Positions 47,094 to 58,999 of a stretch of 64,000 nt of DNA are shown one piece after another (position 1 is the first letter of the stretch; each line of letters opens with the position of its first letter). The DNA is from Capitulum mitella. Taxonomy: Eukaryota; Arthropoda; Thecostraca; Pollicipedomorpha; Pollicipedidae. The notes under the pieces are model-generated. The model had not been told where the DNA came from and did not search any database. It worked only from the letters and a program-made list of their open reading frames with translations. The translations under genes were made by a program, and so were the position numbers. The stretch covers positions 28,893,307 to 28,957,306 of the forward strand of contig CP099842.1 in NCBI GenBank assembly GCA_030062745.1, given 5' to 3'.

Positions 47094-47440
47094 GCTGTGT
47101 GGGCGCATCTCTGAGCAGAGGTGCATAGCGGGTTCACAAGCTGTGTGGGCGCGTCTCTGCGGAGAAGTGCATCTCGGGTTCATGAGCTGTGTGGGCGCGT
47201 CTCTGCGGAGAGGGGCATCTCGGGTTCGCAAGCCCTGTGGACGCTCTCTGTGGAGAGGGGCATCTCGGGTTCACAGCCTGTGTGGGCGCGCTTGTGCGGA
47301 GAGGGAGCGTCTTCACGATGATATGCCTCTCTGGTTCACAAGCTGTGGGCGCGTGCTGAGAGATGCCGTCTGGTTTACGGTATGTATAGGTGCGTGTCCA
47401 CCTTGAGACGCATCTCTGGTTCATAGGTTCATAGTTTAGC
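47094..47440. repeat. 46-bp minisatellite array
   Basis: GCTGTGTGGGCGCRTCTCTG units begin at 47094, 47140 and 47186. Shorter or altered units begin at 47232 and 47276, and further degenerate copies run to about 47440. Each unit ends with a GGGTTCRYRA form. Confidence 0.9.
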
Positions 47441-47754
47441 AACAGTCATTCATAAGTTCAAGCGCGTCTTCATTATGAGATGCATCTCTGATTCGCAAAA
47501 TGATGAACCCCAGAGACTGGGCGAATTTTGTTTCATTGACCGGCAGTTTCCATTCCGTATTTTCATTACATTCCAACAGTATTCCAGCAGGAACATGGTT
47601 CGTCGGGAAGACTCATGGTGTTTGGCGATGGTCTTGTTGGCTGTGATAGACTCACTGACGAAACGCCTTGCTCTTACGGTGAGGGAAGCCGTTTGTGCAA
47701 CAAGAGCGTGTCGCTTCATATGGATGAAGTCTGGCAAGTGTGCGTACTAAAGCT

Positions 47755-48330
47755 GAGGATTCGGAGTGGCAGGATTCGAATAGATTCGAATAGATTCGAG
47801 GCTTGCAAATCCTCGAGTCCTCAAAACGAGGATTCGAACTCTGAAAATCAGGATTCGAATCCTGAAAGCCACAGTCAAATCCTGGAAGCCGTCATTTAAA
47901 CATGCAAATAGATACATTGAAATGTGACCTGGGATCAATATCTCTTCAAAGAAACCAAATGTTACACGTTTATGGCAAACATGCATCAGACTGAGTCACC
48001 CGTCCTGCGTTTTATTACATTGTATTAGTTATTGCTGGACCTAACTGCTGTGGTTTCTGGTTTTACTTCGCCATCATCATGTTTCGCTGGTTTGCTGTAG
48101 GAGCGAAATATGACAGCTTTTGTAGCGACTCAAACAGTAATCTTTGGTTGGCAGGGGAGCACCTCCCAACCTTGTACAACCTCCAGAAATCGGTTTAATA
48201 GTGGGAACTACACGGCGTTAAAAATTTCGAGATCTCGAATAAAGATTCAAACGTATTCGAATCCGAATTCCAATCCAGATCTAAATCTGTCCACCCTAAG
48301 ACTGGAATCTCAAAATGCACATGAATCCTC
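47755..48330. repeat. GATTCGAAT-rich degenerate repeat patches
   Basis: GATTCGAATAGATTCGAATA at 47772, with further AGGATTCGAA forms to 47860 and related CGAATCCGAATTCCAATCC near 48257. The palindromic TTCGAA core recurs. Confidence 0.6.
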
Positions 48331-48339
48331 AGCTCTAGT

Positions 48340-49310
48340 GCATACCTATGGTGAAGTCCGCCAGAGAAGAGGTGGAGTCAACAGGAAGTCATAGGCGTGA
48401 GCACGGAAGAGACAAATAGGAAGGCCACTGCTAAGAGTCAACGTAAAAATCTCCTAAGAAATTCATAAACTTTAAGTTCAGGAATAAAGAAAAGAATGCC
48501 CAAATCCTTTCCCATTCCTTCACTGACCAATGAAGATAATAAACACTGCTGACCTAAAGGTTGGCGGACGCCGAAGGCAGCTGGAGACAAAAGCAACGTC
48601 GATACGTCTGCTTCGGCGGAATTTGACGTCGTTAGGGGCCAGGGGTTTTCGGACGCTAATTTGTCTTGTGTAAGTCTGCTTATTTATCCAGGGCCATGGC
48701 ATGCATTTGTGCAACACATCTGATAGCCTACTCTGGGTGGGTAGATCGAGCATGTTCTTGCTCTTAGGGTTTGGCGAACGAGATGAATGGGTAGCTAAAT
48801 AGCCAAGATTTATGGCAACCGTGCAAATGCCCTGCTGGCGCTCGTGCGCCAACAGTGCCAGACACTGCAGCCAGCTATGCACACCTGGTCACTCCTTACC
48901 ACCGGCCAGATTTGCGGGCCTGTGGCTCCGCGAAATGTCATGGGGCAGGGTGACATTAAGCTTTTTAAAACACATTTTCTCAGGGAATGCCAATTATTGT
49001 TGTGCCAAATTCCGCCAGAGTTTGGATTGCGCTTACTGCCGTCCTCGCTCTGGTGGAGACCACAGCTATCGCTCTTCGGCGTTTTTGAATAAACTGTGCT
49101 TTCAGGCACTGTCGACTGTGGCGAGGCTCATTTAAGAAGTGCAGCATTTCGTTTAGAATTCTTGCGTCTGGTTATTTGAATTTCGTGGTTCGCACAGCAG
49201 ACAACCCATGGGTTTTGCCAGATATTTTCATCACATCTAAACGTTATGTTAAAAACCACCTGTGACTTTCAGCGTTTAGATATGGTCAGGAAATGACGAA
49301 AACAGAGTGT
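48340..49310. other. Non-coding stretch
   Basis: Nothing recognised. Confidence 0.5.
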
Positions 49311-49317
49311 CCAGCAC

Positions 49318-49461
49318 CAGGGGCGCAGCCAGGGTTTTCTTAAGGAGGGGGTGTGAACTGAAATCATACGAAAACCGCCTGCTGGGATGCAATGGCTTTC
49401 GCAGAAAAATTCTGGTCTTGAGGACCCGGGCCCCCCGGGCCCCCCTTTGGCTGCGCCTTTG
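49318..49461. mobile_element. Short hAT-type MITE (144 bp)
   Basis: Terminal repeats are CAGGGGCGCAGCCAGGG on the left and the complement CAAAGGCGCAGCCAAAGGGG on the right. The 8-bp target duplication is TCCAGCAC at 49310-49317 against TCCAACAC at 49462-49469. Its interior does not match families A or B. Confidence 0.88.
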
Positions 49462-49559
49462 TCCAACACTGCACTAAAGCGGGAGCCATTTCAGCAATAC
49501 TGGGCCCAATCTGCCCTCGAATTTCAACGTTACTTCATGCTCCATGCAACTCACCCTAC

Positions 49560-49990
49560 GCCGGTGATCCGGCGCCCGGTGTGATCCGGTGGCCCATCGT
49601 TACCGTTCGCCGGCCCTCACCGCGCGCCGGTTCGCCGCGGCCGGCGCGGCGGCCGAGCGCCGGCCGTGGGACGGCGCTGTTTACCTTCCTCCCCGCCGCA
49701 CCTGCCCGGCCGCTTCGAGCCGACCGCGTTTGACGCGCGCGCGGCGCCCGTCGTCGTCGGCGGCGGCGGCCGCCCGGCCAGCGGCGCCGCATCGATCCGC
49801 CGGCCGACAGCCGACGTCGGGCTCGATGGCGGCCGACGACGGCGCGCGTCGCTCGGCATCGCCGCCCGGAGGGCGAGCGGTCCCCGCAGCCGGCCGGCGG
49901 CGAGCTGGAGGTGTCCGTCGAGCGGGACCGTCTGGGGCGAACGGGCGGCGGCGGCAGCGGGCGTGATCGTTGCCGTGGTGAAGGATAGCC
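49560..49990. other. GC-rich, CpG-dense island
   Basis: GGCCGGC-rich with open frames on both strands and no coding support. Confidence 0.6.
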
Positions 49991-49999
49991 CGACAAATT

Positions 50000-50870
50000 A
50001 GGAGAAGGCTCCCGTCATGAGTAGCAGCCCATGGACGGAGAGGGCTGCGGCGCTATCAATTTGGCGACGCCTTTTTTACCAATTTGTCATTTCCCAGTTA
50101 CCAACTTCAGACGATTTCATCATTCCCCTGTGTCGATGCATGGACGGAAACTGCCCAAAAATAGTTCCGGCGCCACCAGGTTTGAAAACGTTTCTATGCC
50201 GATGACTCCCGTAATATTTACGATGCTGCTACCTTTCAAATGCTTTGCTGGCAACGCCGCTGACGGGTGGTGACGTGCTTGGTCTAAAAAAGGAGGCGCT
50301 GAGGCGATATTAGGCATATATTTTATGCTGTCATAACTATCACAGTTTCCGATTTTGGTCTGTTGCCAGTGATCTCCAGGTGTCATCTTCAAAAGCTATT
50401 GGTTTCTAAGTGCACAACTCTTGTTCTGAACCAGATACCGAATTTGTACATGCACGAGTAACAAAACAACTTTGATACTTCATATCCGATCCTCAGTTAG
50501 CTTGTGTTTCTCATTCCACACCCAAATGACAGAACTGTCCTGTGTTGGCGGCAGTTCCTCCAGTCATGGTCGTAACCATGACTGGAGATTTCCGAAAGTT
50601 CCTGGGGGTCCACATGGGATTTCAGACCGTATCTTTCCAGCCATTGCCATAGGCCTAATGTTAAAATCCCTGAATATGGAGGGCCCAAACTCCCTCCCCT
50701 TCCCCCCCCCCCCCGGCATCGCCAGCCATGATTGTAACAGGCCATAGGGCATGTGAGGTGGCGCTTCGCCAACCTCGCGGAATTTTAAACCTAGCCCTCT
50801 GGTGGCATATGCAAAGAAATGACGTAGCAACAGGCCCACCACATACAAATCGTTACTGCGTCCACGTGTT
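50000..50870. other. Non-coding stretch
   Basis: Nothing recognised apart from a perfect hairpin (50558-50587) and a poly-C run near 50705. Confidence 0.5.
50558..50587. repeat. Perfect hairpin, 13-bp stem
   Basis: CTCCAGTCATGGT (50558-50570), a 4-nt loop, and the exact complement at 50575-50587. Confidence 0.9.
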
Positions 50871-50879
50871 GGGGCTTCG

Positions 50880-51660
50880 TCGCGGTGCCACGCCGGTTCC
50901 GCCGGCGGCGCGGCCGCCATCTTGGCAGCGTGAGTTAGTGCGCGACGACGGCGCGCGTCCGCGGCCGGCCACCGCCGCCGCCCGGCAGCCCGTAATTACA
51001 CGGAAATCACTCGCCGGCCGGCCGGAGATATATGGCGCCGATTTGGCCTGCAGGATCGGCCGTCGAGGAGGGCCGCCGCCGGCCGCGGCGCGCCACGCGC
51101 GACGCCCGCCGTCGCCTGAGTCACGACGGGGCGGCGCCGCCGCCGCCGGCGGGTCGTCGTCGCCGACGCGGCACCTCGGCCAGCGGACCGCGAAATGGCG
51201 CGCCGGCGGCCGATCTGATTATGGCGCCGTTAGCGCAGTGGCGCGGAAGGGAAACCAATCCTACCGTCGGCCGGCGGCCGGCGCCCATTTCAGGAATGAA
51301 TACAAATAGGCGGCCGCGTAACGCGCGGCTTACGACGCCAGATTGATGGGGGGGGGGGGTCGCCGGCAGGGCCGGTGGCCGGATGGGGCCCGGTCCCGGC
51401 ATAGTCCAGATGCATTGTGCGCGCACGGGCCGCTGTCGGAGATCGGCCGATCTCGGGGGAGCGCATGTCGTGCTGGTTAATGCACTCCAGATGAGGTCGG
51501 CGTGGGCGCCGCCGCCGCCGTGTACCTGTCCCGCAGCGACGCTGACAAATGGGTCGGGACATGCAACGCAGTAACTGGATACGGCGCCGGCGGTGTGGCC
51601 GCCGAACGTGACGTTTTAATCGCTTCGTTCTGGAGCGGATGGTGTTTTTGTGGACGGCGC
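50880..51660. other. GC-rich island with TAATTA islet
   Basis: CCCGTAATTACACGG (TAATTA at 50993-50998) and GATTATGGCGCCGTTAGCGC (51216) lie within GGCCGGC-rich DNA. Candidate regulatory DNA; no coding support. Confidence 0.5.
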
Positions 51661-52379
51661 ATTTCCTCTGCGGTTCGCACGTGGACCGGCATCCGGAGTG
51701 CCGGTGTGCAGGGGCTGTTACTCAGGGACAGCGGATCCATCACAAGGGGAGGGCACTGAGAGACATTTCCTACCGTGCTATATTATAAGAGTTTCGCCAG
51801 TCATAAAATATTGCCAGCAAAAATGTTGTTACGTTTTTTCTGTCCTAACAACGACATTGCTGGCGCAACCGATGTCGCATTTGGTCTGTTTGAAAGGCGA
51901 GGGTACAGAACTTCAGGCCGCCTCTACCCCTGCCGGGTGACGGCCGGATGGGGCCAGGTTGGGGCCAGGCCGGATGGGGCCCTGGACGTTCGCATGCCTT
52001 GTGTAATAGTGCAGATGAGTTAATCGCCTTGTTAATTCGTGATAACAATGTTCCCCAGTTTTTTTCCTGAATCCGCTCTAGCAGCGTCATGAAAACGAGA
52101 GGCGTTTAAGTGATGCGTTCCGCTGGAAGGATAACGGGCCGTTCCTGCCGTGTTGCTGCGTTAGGCGACACGTGCATTATATCCAGCTGCGTGGCCTGAA
52201 GATGCGATTCACGGCCTACACGGTCGCTGCTTCTCGCCTCTGTTCACGGGACCATCCTGCAGGCAAGCCAGGTGCTCGGTCCCATCTCAGAATCAAACTC
52301 AGCGACATTCTGTCTGCGCCACGGCCACCCCCGCCCTTGACTTGACCCTATCCCTGCTCTGCTCCGTCCCTGCTTCATC

Positions 52380-52613
52380 TGCGGGACGTACTGAGTTCCA
52401 CCGCCGACAGCCGAGAGCCGGACGAGAAGCTGCCGCGGGCCCTGACGGCTGCCCCGTCGCCGCCGTCGGGACCGCGCCGTCGGCTCCGACGGCGGCCGGC
52501 GGGGGCGGCTGACGGCGGCCTTGTGTGTACAGAGGCCGCGCCGGCCGCCCGGGCGGCGCCGGCCGCCTTTGAAGCGGCGGCGCCGACCGGGCAGCTTCCG
52601 TCCGGGCCAGGTC
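52380..52613. other. GC-rich block leading into the 55-bp array
   Basis: CpG-dense, with no coding support. Confidence 0.5.
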
Positions 52614-53120
52614 CGTCGTCGGCCGGCGGCTGGTCACGCGGCGGCCCCTCACGGCCCTGGCCCGGTCAGGGCGGGCCGACGGCGGCCGGTCACGCGGCAG
52701 CCCTCACAGCTCCGGCCCGGTCAGAGCGGGCTGACGCCAGCCGATCACACGGCAGCCCTCACAGCTCCGGCCCGGTCAGAGTGGGCCGACGGCGGCCGGT
52801 CACGCGGCAGCTCTCACAGCTCCGGCCCGGTCAGAGTGGGCTGACGCCGGCCGGTCACGCGGCAGCCCTCACAGCTCCGGCCCGGTCAGAGCGGGCTGAC
52901 GCCGGCCGGTCACGCGGCAGCCCTCACAGCTCCGGCCCGGTCAGAGCGGGCCGACGGCGGCCGGTCACGCGGCAGCTCTCACAGCTCCGGCCCGGTCAGG
53001 GCGGGCCGACGGCGGCCGGTCACGCGGCAGCTCTCACAGCTCCGGCCCGGTCAGAGTGGGCTGACGCCGGCCGGTCACGCGGCAGCTCTCACAGCTCCGG
53101 CCCGGTCAGAGCGGGCCGAT
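52614..53120. repeat. 55-bp minisatellite, about nine copies
   Basis: GGTCAGAGCGGGCTGACGCC-type units start at 52664, 52719, 52774, 52829, 52884, 52939, 52994, 53049 and 53104, an exact period of 55. Alternating variants (TGACGCC or CGACGGC; CAGCCCTC or CAGCTCTC) show a higher-order pattern. Because 55 is 1 modulo 3, successive units rotate frames. This explains the 199-codon open frame at 52523-53122. Confidence 0.97.
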
Positions 53121-53189
53121 AACAGCCTCATCCTGTCCGCCGCTCGCCGGACGCCGTCGGACCGGCGGTGTCTGTTGTTGGGACGCGGG

Positions 53190-54385
53190 GAAGATAAGCG
53201 GCCGCTTTGACACTGGCGGGAGTGCCCTGCGCAGTCTCATTGCGCAGACTGCAGCCGACGTGAAGCGTAAGAGCGGCGTAGCTTAACTGCGTTGAAGTGC
53301 GTGACATGAGGCCGCATGGTTCAATTAACAGTGGAGGAAACAGGCTTTTGCGTGGGCTTACCGGGCGTGTTTTAACCCGAAACAGATTCTCCTGCCGACA
53401 TTTCGTGTACTGTTTCATAACGTATTATACATATATTCTTAACTCGCACCCTGTCTGTATGATGCGCATTCGTGGGGCATATCCACGCCCCACTCCCTTC
53501 TATCTCCTGATTTGGTGGGGACGTATTCCCCTTTCCATTTCCCGATTCATACAGTGGATTACGATCAAAGTTTGTGGGGAATTCTCGTGTATGATTATCT
53601 TACACACTCCAACCACAGAAGCCTTCGTCAGGCGAGATTTCATGCTCAACATCTTTCCATCCCATTACAGCCAGATTTTGTGGGAACCTAGCCTTAAAGA
53701 TAAACTTACGTACGTTGAAGTGGGGCTGACCTGGGTCGTCGGCCGATATCAAGGAAGGCCATGTCCGGTAAGGCCTCGTCTTGTCCAAGAGGGTTACGAA
53801 ATATTGTAGGCTGTTAGTAAGACAAAGTAATATACGCTTGAGTACAGGTGGTCTCGGTCAAGTCAGCTCAAATCACTCAAGGTCATCCGATGTCAATAGA
53901 CGATTAGTCATCTCTGTTGCAGGCTAAGTCAAGGCACGCGCTCTGGAAACTACGACCACAACTAATAGCCATTTAGTCGCAAGCTGAATTTACGGCCATA
54001 CATTTTATCGGCCCCTACTTGATCACGACCATAGCCTTACTATAGACTGTACGAAAATATTGATGATCTACATCTTAATTTTCTTCGAATACTTGCTCAT
54101 TTAACGGCAGGCAAGTCAGACGAAAAACAGTGCCATCCTGTTCAGCAGACGAGGTCTCCGCGATCACGGCCTCTGTCAAAATTCATCACCAGCCCGCAAC
54201 ACCAGCATCCATCATGCGTGCTTCATCGCCTGGACCCTGCGGAATTCCACATGTTAGTAGGTCATAGAAATAGTATCATTTTGTAACAGCTGGTGGGACC
54301 AGAAACATTCCGAGGCCACTTATTTACATGCGCCACCATATGCCTCGTTTTGAAATTCTCCAGACCGACAGCGCTGTCGTCATAC
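53190..54385. other. Non-coding stretch
   Basis: An open frame of 170 codons (53297-53809, plus) has no recognisable similarity. Nothing else is seen. Confidence 0.45.
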
Positions 54386-54389
54386 CTTC

Positions 54390-54960
54390 CCGCGCCCCGC
54401 CACCCCACGACAGGCGCGTGACGTCACCCATCCCACAGCCCGACGGCACGAGATCGGCCGGCGGCGGCCGCGGTGGGCGGGAGGGGGCGGGCTCGTCGGC
54501 GGTGACGATCCGTCTCCGGCGGCCGGTCGGAATGCGGCCGGCTGTCGTCCGCGGCCACCCACCGCCGCCGCCGCCGCCGCCGCCCGGCCGGCCGGCATTA
54601 CGGGATCATTAGCCGGCCGAAGCGGCCATCGCTCACCTGCGGCCGGCCGCCCTCCCGCCGGCTCTGTTTACAGAATTATGAAAATGAATGGGCCGGCCGG
54701 CGCGGGTGGCCCGCCGGCTGTTATTCGCCGGGCATTCTTATTCATTGGCTTTTGTTTAGTGATCTATATTTCCATTTTGATAGCCGCCGATGTCTGGCGC
54801 TATTGTTTCCCGGGCGGCCGACACAATGGGCCCGCGCTGGACAGCCGGAGAACCGGCTCGGTCGCGGCGCGTGCCTTTGCCCGCCGTGTCGGCTCGTGTA
54901 CGCTTTGTCCCGTTTCGGGGATATGGCCAGCGTTCCTGCACATTGTACCTGGGGTGGTCT
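54390..54960. promoter_or_regulatory. GC island with enhancer-like A/T islets
   Basis: (CCG)n at about 54558-54587. Then TGTTTACA (54665-54672, Fox-type), CTATTGTTTCCCGG (54801) and CACAATGGG (54822), both Sox-type, in GC-rich flanks. Motifs are seen; function is inferred. Confidence 0.3.
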
Positions 54961-55259
54961 GTTGATAGGCGGGCAGAGGACAGCACTGCCTGGTGAGTCG
55001 GGTTTGCGGGCGGTCTGGTGGGTCAGAACGTTGGCTGACGGTGCGTGACGCTGCGACCTCTTCCCAGTGGCGGCGCCGCCGGGGGAGACATTAGGGACGA
55101 TTCCCTCCTCACGACAAAACTCAGCATTTTCCCTTTGGCGATGTATGACTGGAAAGGACTCGGAAATGTCGTTTGCTCCGCTGTCCCGAATACGTGGCGC
55201 CACCACTGCCTCTCATCTGCCGCGGCTTCCAACACCGCGACTTCGTCCCCGCTGCGGGA

Positions 55260-55900
55260 TTAGCACTGCGCTCTCCGCCACCCACGGCTCCGAGACCCAA
55301 TACGGGACAAAACTGCGGCGTCGGTCCACTCCGCCGCCAGCCGGCCGGGCGCCAGCGGTCCTGGCCGCGGCTCCCGCCGGAAGGTCAGGCGCAGGTCAGC
55401 CCCCCCCCGCCCCCGTCAGCGGGCAGCCGCGCCGGACGTCTGACGGACCGTTGGCGCGTTATGAGAGGACGCTGAGTAATGGCGCGCCCTGAAAGCGCGC
55501 GCTGCCGCCGGCCGGCCGGCGCCGCGCCGCTCTCGCCGCCGCCGACGCCGCCGCCGAGACGCCGACCTGTACCGGGAACGGGGCGGGGCCGACGGCGCCG
55601 CCGGGCACGCCGCTTTGATCCGCCCCCCGGGTTCCGTTCCTGGGAGAGCGGAGACACCGGGCAGCCGGCGGGCGGCACAGAAGCGGACGCGTCGGGAGCG
55701 TCGGCCGTCGCGGCGGACCGACGACACCCTGACCCCGGACAACGGCTCCCGCCGCGACGGCCGACGCTCCCGACGCGCCCGCTTCCGTGCCGCCCGCCGG
55801 AGTCGTTGTCCGGGGTCAGGGTGGATCGAGGAAGGCTGCCAGGGGACGTGTCCAGGTGGGGCGCAGGGGCCCGGAGCTGGCCTGCCGGCGTGACGGACAA
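55260..55900. other. GC-rich, CpG-dense island
   Basis: Contains two near-identical segments in inverted orientation: GGGAGCGTCGGCCGTCGCGG (55697) and CCGCGACGGCCGACGCTCCC (55750). These make a 20-bp stem, with a longer imperfect extension. Also CCGGACAACGGCTCCCGCC near 55736 and GAGTCGTTGTCCGGGG near 55800. No coding support. Confidence 0.6.
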
Positions 55901-56569
55901 GTCATCCGCCTCAGAGGCTCAGGGTCGGGATTCCGCGCTGCTGCCACTGATGTGACGCCTCGCGGATTCCCACCGAAGCAGGGAAAATGGTATGGCCGTG
56001 CCGCTTTATCTTGATGTCAGGACATCAAGGTGATTAATCTCAGGAGCCCATTGCGAAAGTCTTATTTCTTCGCATGTCAGCCTATCGCAGGAGAGCAGAA
56101 ACTTGTGACGAAGAAAGCCGGCCGTACTTTCAACTTCAAACAACTTCAAGAGCGGTGTTCGTCAGTCCACGATTGACTCAGTGTTAGTGGTGTGTGATGG
56201 ACTGCGTAGATATGGGGACAAATGGCAATGTGGTATTTTAATGGAACGTGGCTTCACATATGGGACATGGAATTTTTAATGGAACATGGCTTCACAGGGT
56301 TGAAGGAAGGCAGCCAACGATGCCAAGATCCTGGATACGACCAGCATGCACCACCTTATCTGCTCTACCACGGGGCTTAGGAAGGCTCTTACTGTTTCTG
56401 CTTCCTTCCTGAGGCCTTCGGGGTTAAGACCTTGAACATTGTGCGCATATGTGGCGAGATGTTGACCGGTAGATCCGCCGTCTCATTCATACACATACTG
56501 CCAACAATCTTTTCAATGACGGAGCTCGTCGGACTACCCTGACACCTTCCTGTGATCAGCTGATTTCAC

Positions 56570-57380
56570 CTGCTCCGCACGTTGCGCCCCGGCGTTTCAG
56601 TTCCCTGATCGGACTTCCTGACCGCGACTTGGTTGGGGGGGGGAGGGGGCGACCTCGGCGTCGGAAGCGGCGGCGGCGGCCGTCGGCCTGCATTCGTCGG
56701 CACCGGCGAGCCTGTCGGCTCCGATCGGCGGCCGAGCACGCGGCGGCGGCGGCGCTCTGAACTCCCACCTCGCGCCTGCCGCGGCCCATCCGTCAGCGGG
56801 CGTCTGAGGCAGCCCCGGGCGCGACCCGCGGCCGACCCGCCTCCGCGCTGTCGGCCCCACTCAGTCGGCGCGCGCCCTCGCCTCCCGCCCCCTCCGCCGC
56901 CGCCGGTCACTGCTCAATCAGCGTCGGCCGGCCGGGCGGGGCCGCGGACACGGACCGCGGCGGCCCCGCGGTGACGGCCATTCTTCTCTGCCGCGTCCTC
57001 CGCGCCGGGCGGAGGTCCGTCCCCGCTCCACAGAAGCGGCCCGGGGAGAAGCAGCGGAGACCGACTCCCCGGCCAGTCGCACGGCCCCGCGGCCGGCGTG
57101 GCGTCGGAGGCGGACCGGGGCGCTCCCGCTGAGGTCACCGGCCGACCCCTCACAACCCCTCAATCACGGCCGGTTAGCCCGTCGGAAGGCGGCGCCGCCG
57201 GGCCCGCCGCCGCCGTCCGTTTCCCGCTAATTGGCCGCTGTTGACTTTGGTGGCGCGCCCAGGTCCGCGGTGTTTGTGAGGCGCGCTGTGTCAGATCTGG
57301 CCTCTCAATCCGAGGCGACCGCGGCCGGCCACCTCGTGACCGGAAACGGTGACGGCGGCCGTGACCGGCGCAGAAAGCCG
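56570..57380. other. GC-rich, CpG-dense island
   Basis: GGCCGGC-rich with frames on both strands and no coding support. Confidence 0.6.
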
Positions 57381-57384
57381 ACGC

Positions 57385-58610
57385 GGGTGAGGAGATCGAG
57401 GTTCATTTCAAGCTTTCAGTGTGGAGTTCCGTAGGTATTTTTGTTTTTGATTCATCCTCAGTTCCGTTTAATGGAGCGAAACGTTGCCTGGCATGTCTCG
57501 ACTCGACCTCAAGCGTATTTAATGGTGTCGTACTTGGCACAAAAGCATAAGCATGAGGTCTGACGAACTTAATACCGGTGCTGAGTTTGCTTATTTGTCT
57601 TCGAGTTTTCCGTTCTTGTTGGTGCTATTTTGATGTCTTCTTAATACAGTGCGATGTGTTAAGAATATCAATATCTACTTTGTATTTTGGTGTCTGTGTC
57701 TGAAAATTTCATCACTGAGAAATCATTTAAAATTGCCCATTTCTATGGCATTTCCGGAAATCCCACTCCTAAATCGATGTCTCACTTCCCTCCCCCATCT
57801 CGAGCTTCTCCTCTGAAAACCGGAGATTTTTAATTCCAGAACCTCTGTGGTCGCTGTCTGCACCCACGTACCATATGCTCGTATGAAGATATGTTCTTCG
57901 ATGTATGAGCATCCTTAGAGAAGATACGTCAAACATCATTTGCAGACCTTTCTTTCCATGCGACACCATAGGCTAATGTCCAAATTTGCCGGGACAACCG
58001 CTATACATGCCTTGTGGACTGCTACACTTTCGCACATGCTGCCTTCGGAACCCGAAATTTTTCTTTATTGGCCAGGTTGGGTTTCCATGAAAGCTGGGTG
58101 GAGTTTCTTACTTTGGTTCGTTCGCTATCGCTTGCCGGGCCACGCGACCACAAGATGTGCCTGGAACAGAAGACCAGACGATGGCGAGGGCTTCGTTCGT
58201 TGTCGCGCGGCGCGGAAGTTTCAAAATTGACCGGAAATGGTCACGCTCGGGGCCTACGGTCGCAGCTACTGGTATCGGGGTCGCTGAAGTGTTCCCGGGA
58301 TTCTCCGTCCTGGCCGGCGGCGGCAGCCACCCCTGCTTTCCGATTTCAGTCGGTAGCTTGGCATGCATCACAAAGATTGTAGACTTATCAGTCGTCAGTA
58401 CGTCCCGGCAAAGACAGACTGGAGACGATGGCTCTCGCACTGGCTAGCACCACAGGTGAACCGCCATCAGACTCAGAGAAGCCTTTGTCACCACCTGACC
58501 GCCGCCATAACTGACGTTCTGCCTGATATCGGGATTTTATACAGCGCTTCAGCTACTGCGGCCATTTCGCTTCTGCCAAATATCGCATTCCTCGAAAAGC
58601 CGTAGCAGTG
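57385..58610. other. Non-coding stretch
   Basis: Nothing recognised. Confidence 0.5.
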
Positions 58611-58619
58611 TGCATCGCC

Positions 58620-58990
58620 TGGGAACATCGTGCAGTTCCCGTCGGGGCGCGGATCTTGCGCGCTAGCCACACCTGGCCCGGGCAAATTTATGTAAACGCC
58701 CGCTGCACCGCCGCTTCGCCGGGACTATAAAGTACGTCGACAAAGCCGGCGTGCAGCCGATGCGGCGGCGATAAGGCGCGACAGTGCCACCGTGTTGCAT
58801 CGCGAGCTCGCGCATTACCATACGACGGAGGACGTCCAGCTGCGGCGCGACAAAATGGCCGCCGTCGCGCCTCGGCCGCGGCGCGATCGCCGCCGCCATC
58901 CGTCTTGGCCGCCGTCACGGCGTGACGCGGCGGCCGATGGCGACGGCGCGCCCACCCGGGCGGGACGGTGACGGCGGTGCGCGTTCTGGT
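58620..58990. other. GC island with a TATAAA motif
   Basis: GGGACTATAAAGTACGTCG (TATAAA at about 58726) lies in GC-rich, CpG-dense DNA. It is promoter-like, but the following ATG at 58759 opens only four codons and no gene can be assigned. Confidence 0.3.
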
Positions 58991-58999
58991 CTGGTTCTG

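Noticed and set aside
52523-53122. 199-codon open frame
   Set aside because: Explained by the 55-bp minisatellite lacking stops in any register.
53297-53809. 170-codon open frame, plus strand
   Set aside because: No recognised similarity; composition looks like random non-coding DNA.
58726-58760. TATA-containing promoter followed by ATG
   Set aside because: The ATG opens only four codons and no downstream exon can be assigned, so no gene is called; kept only as a weak motif.
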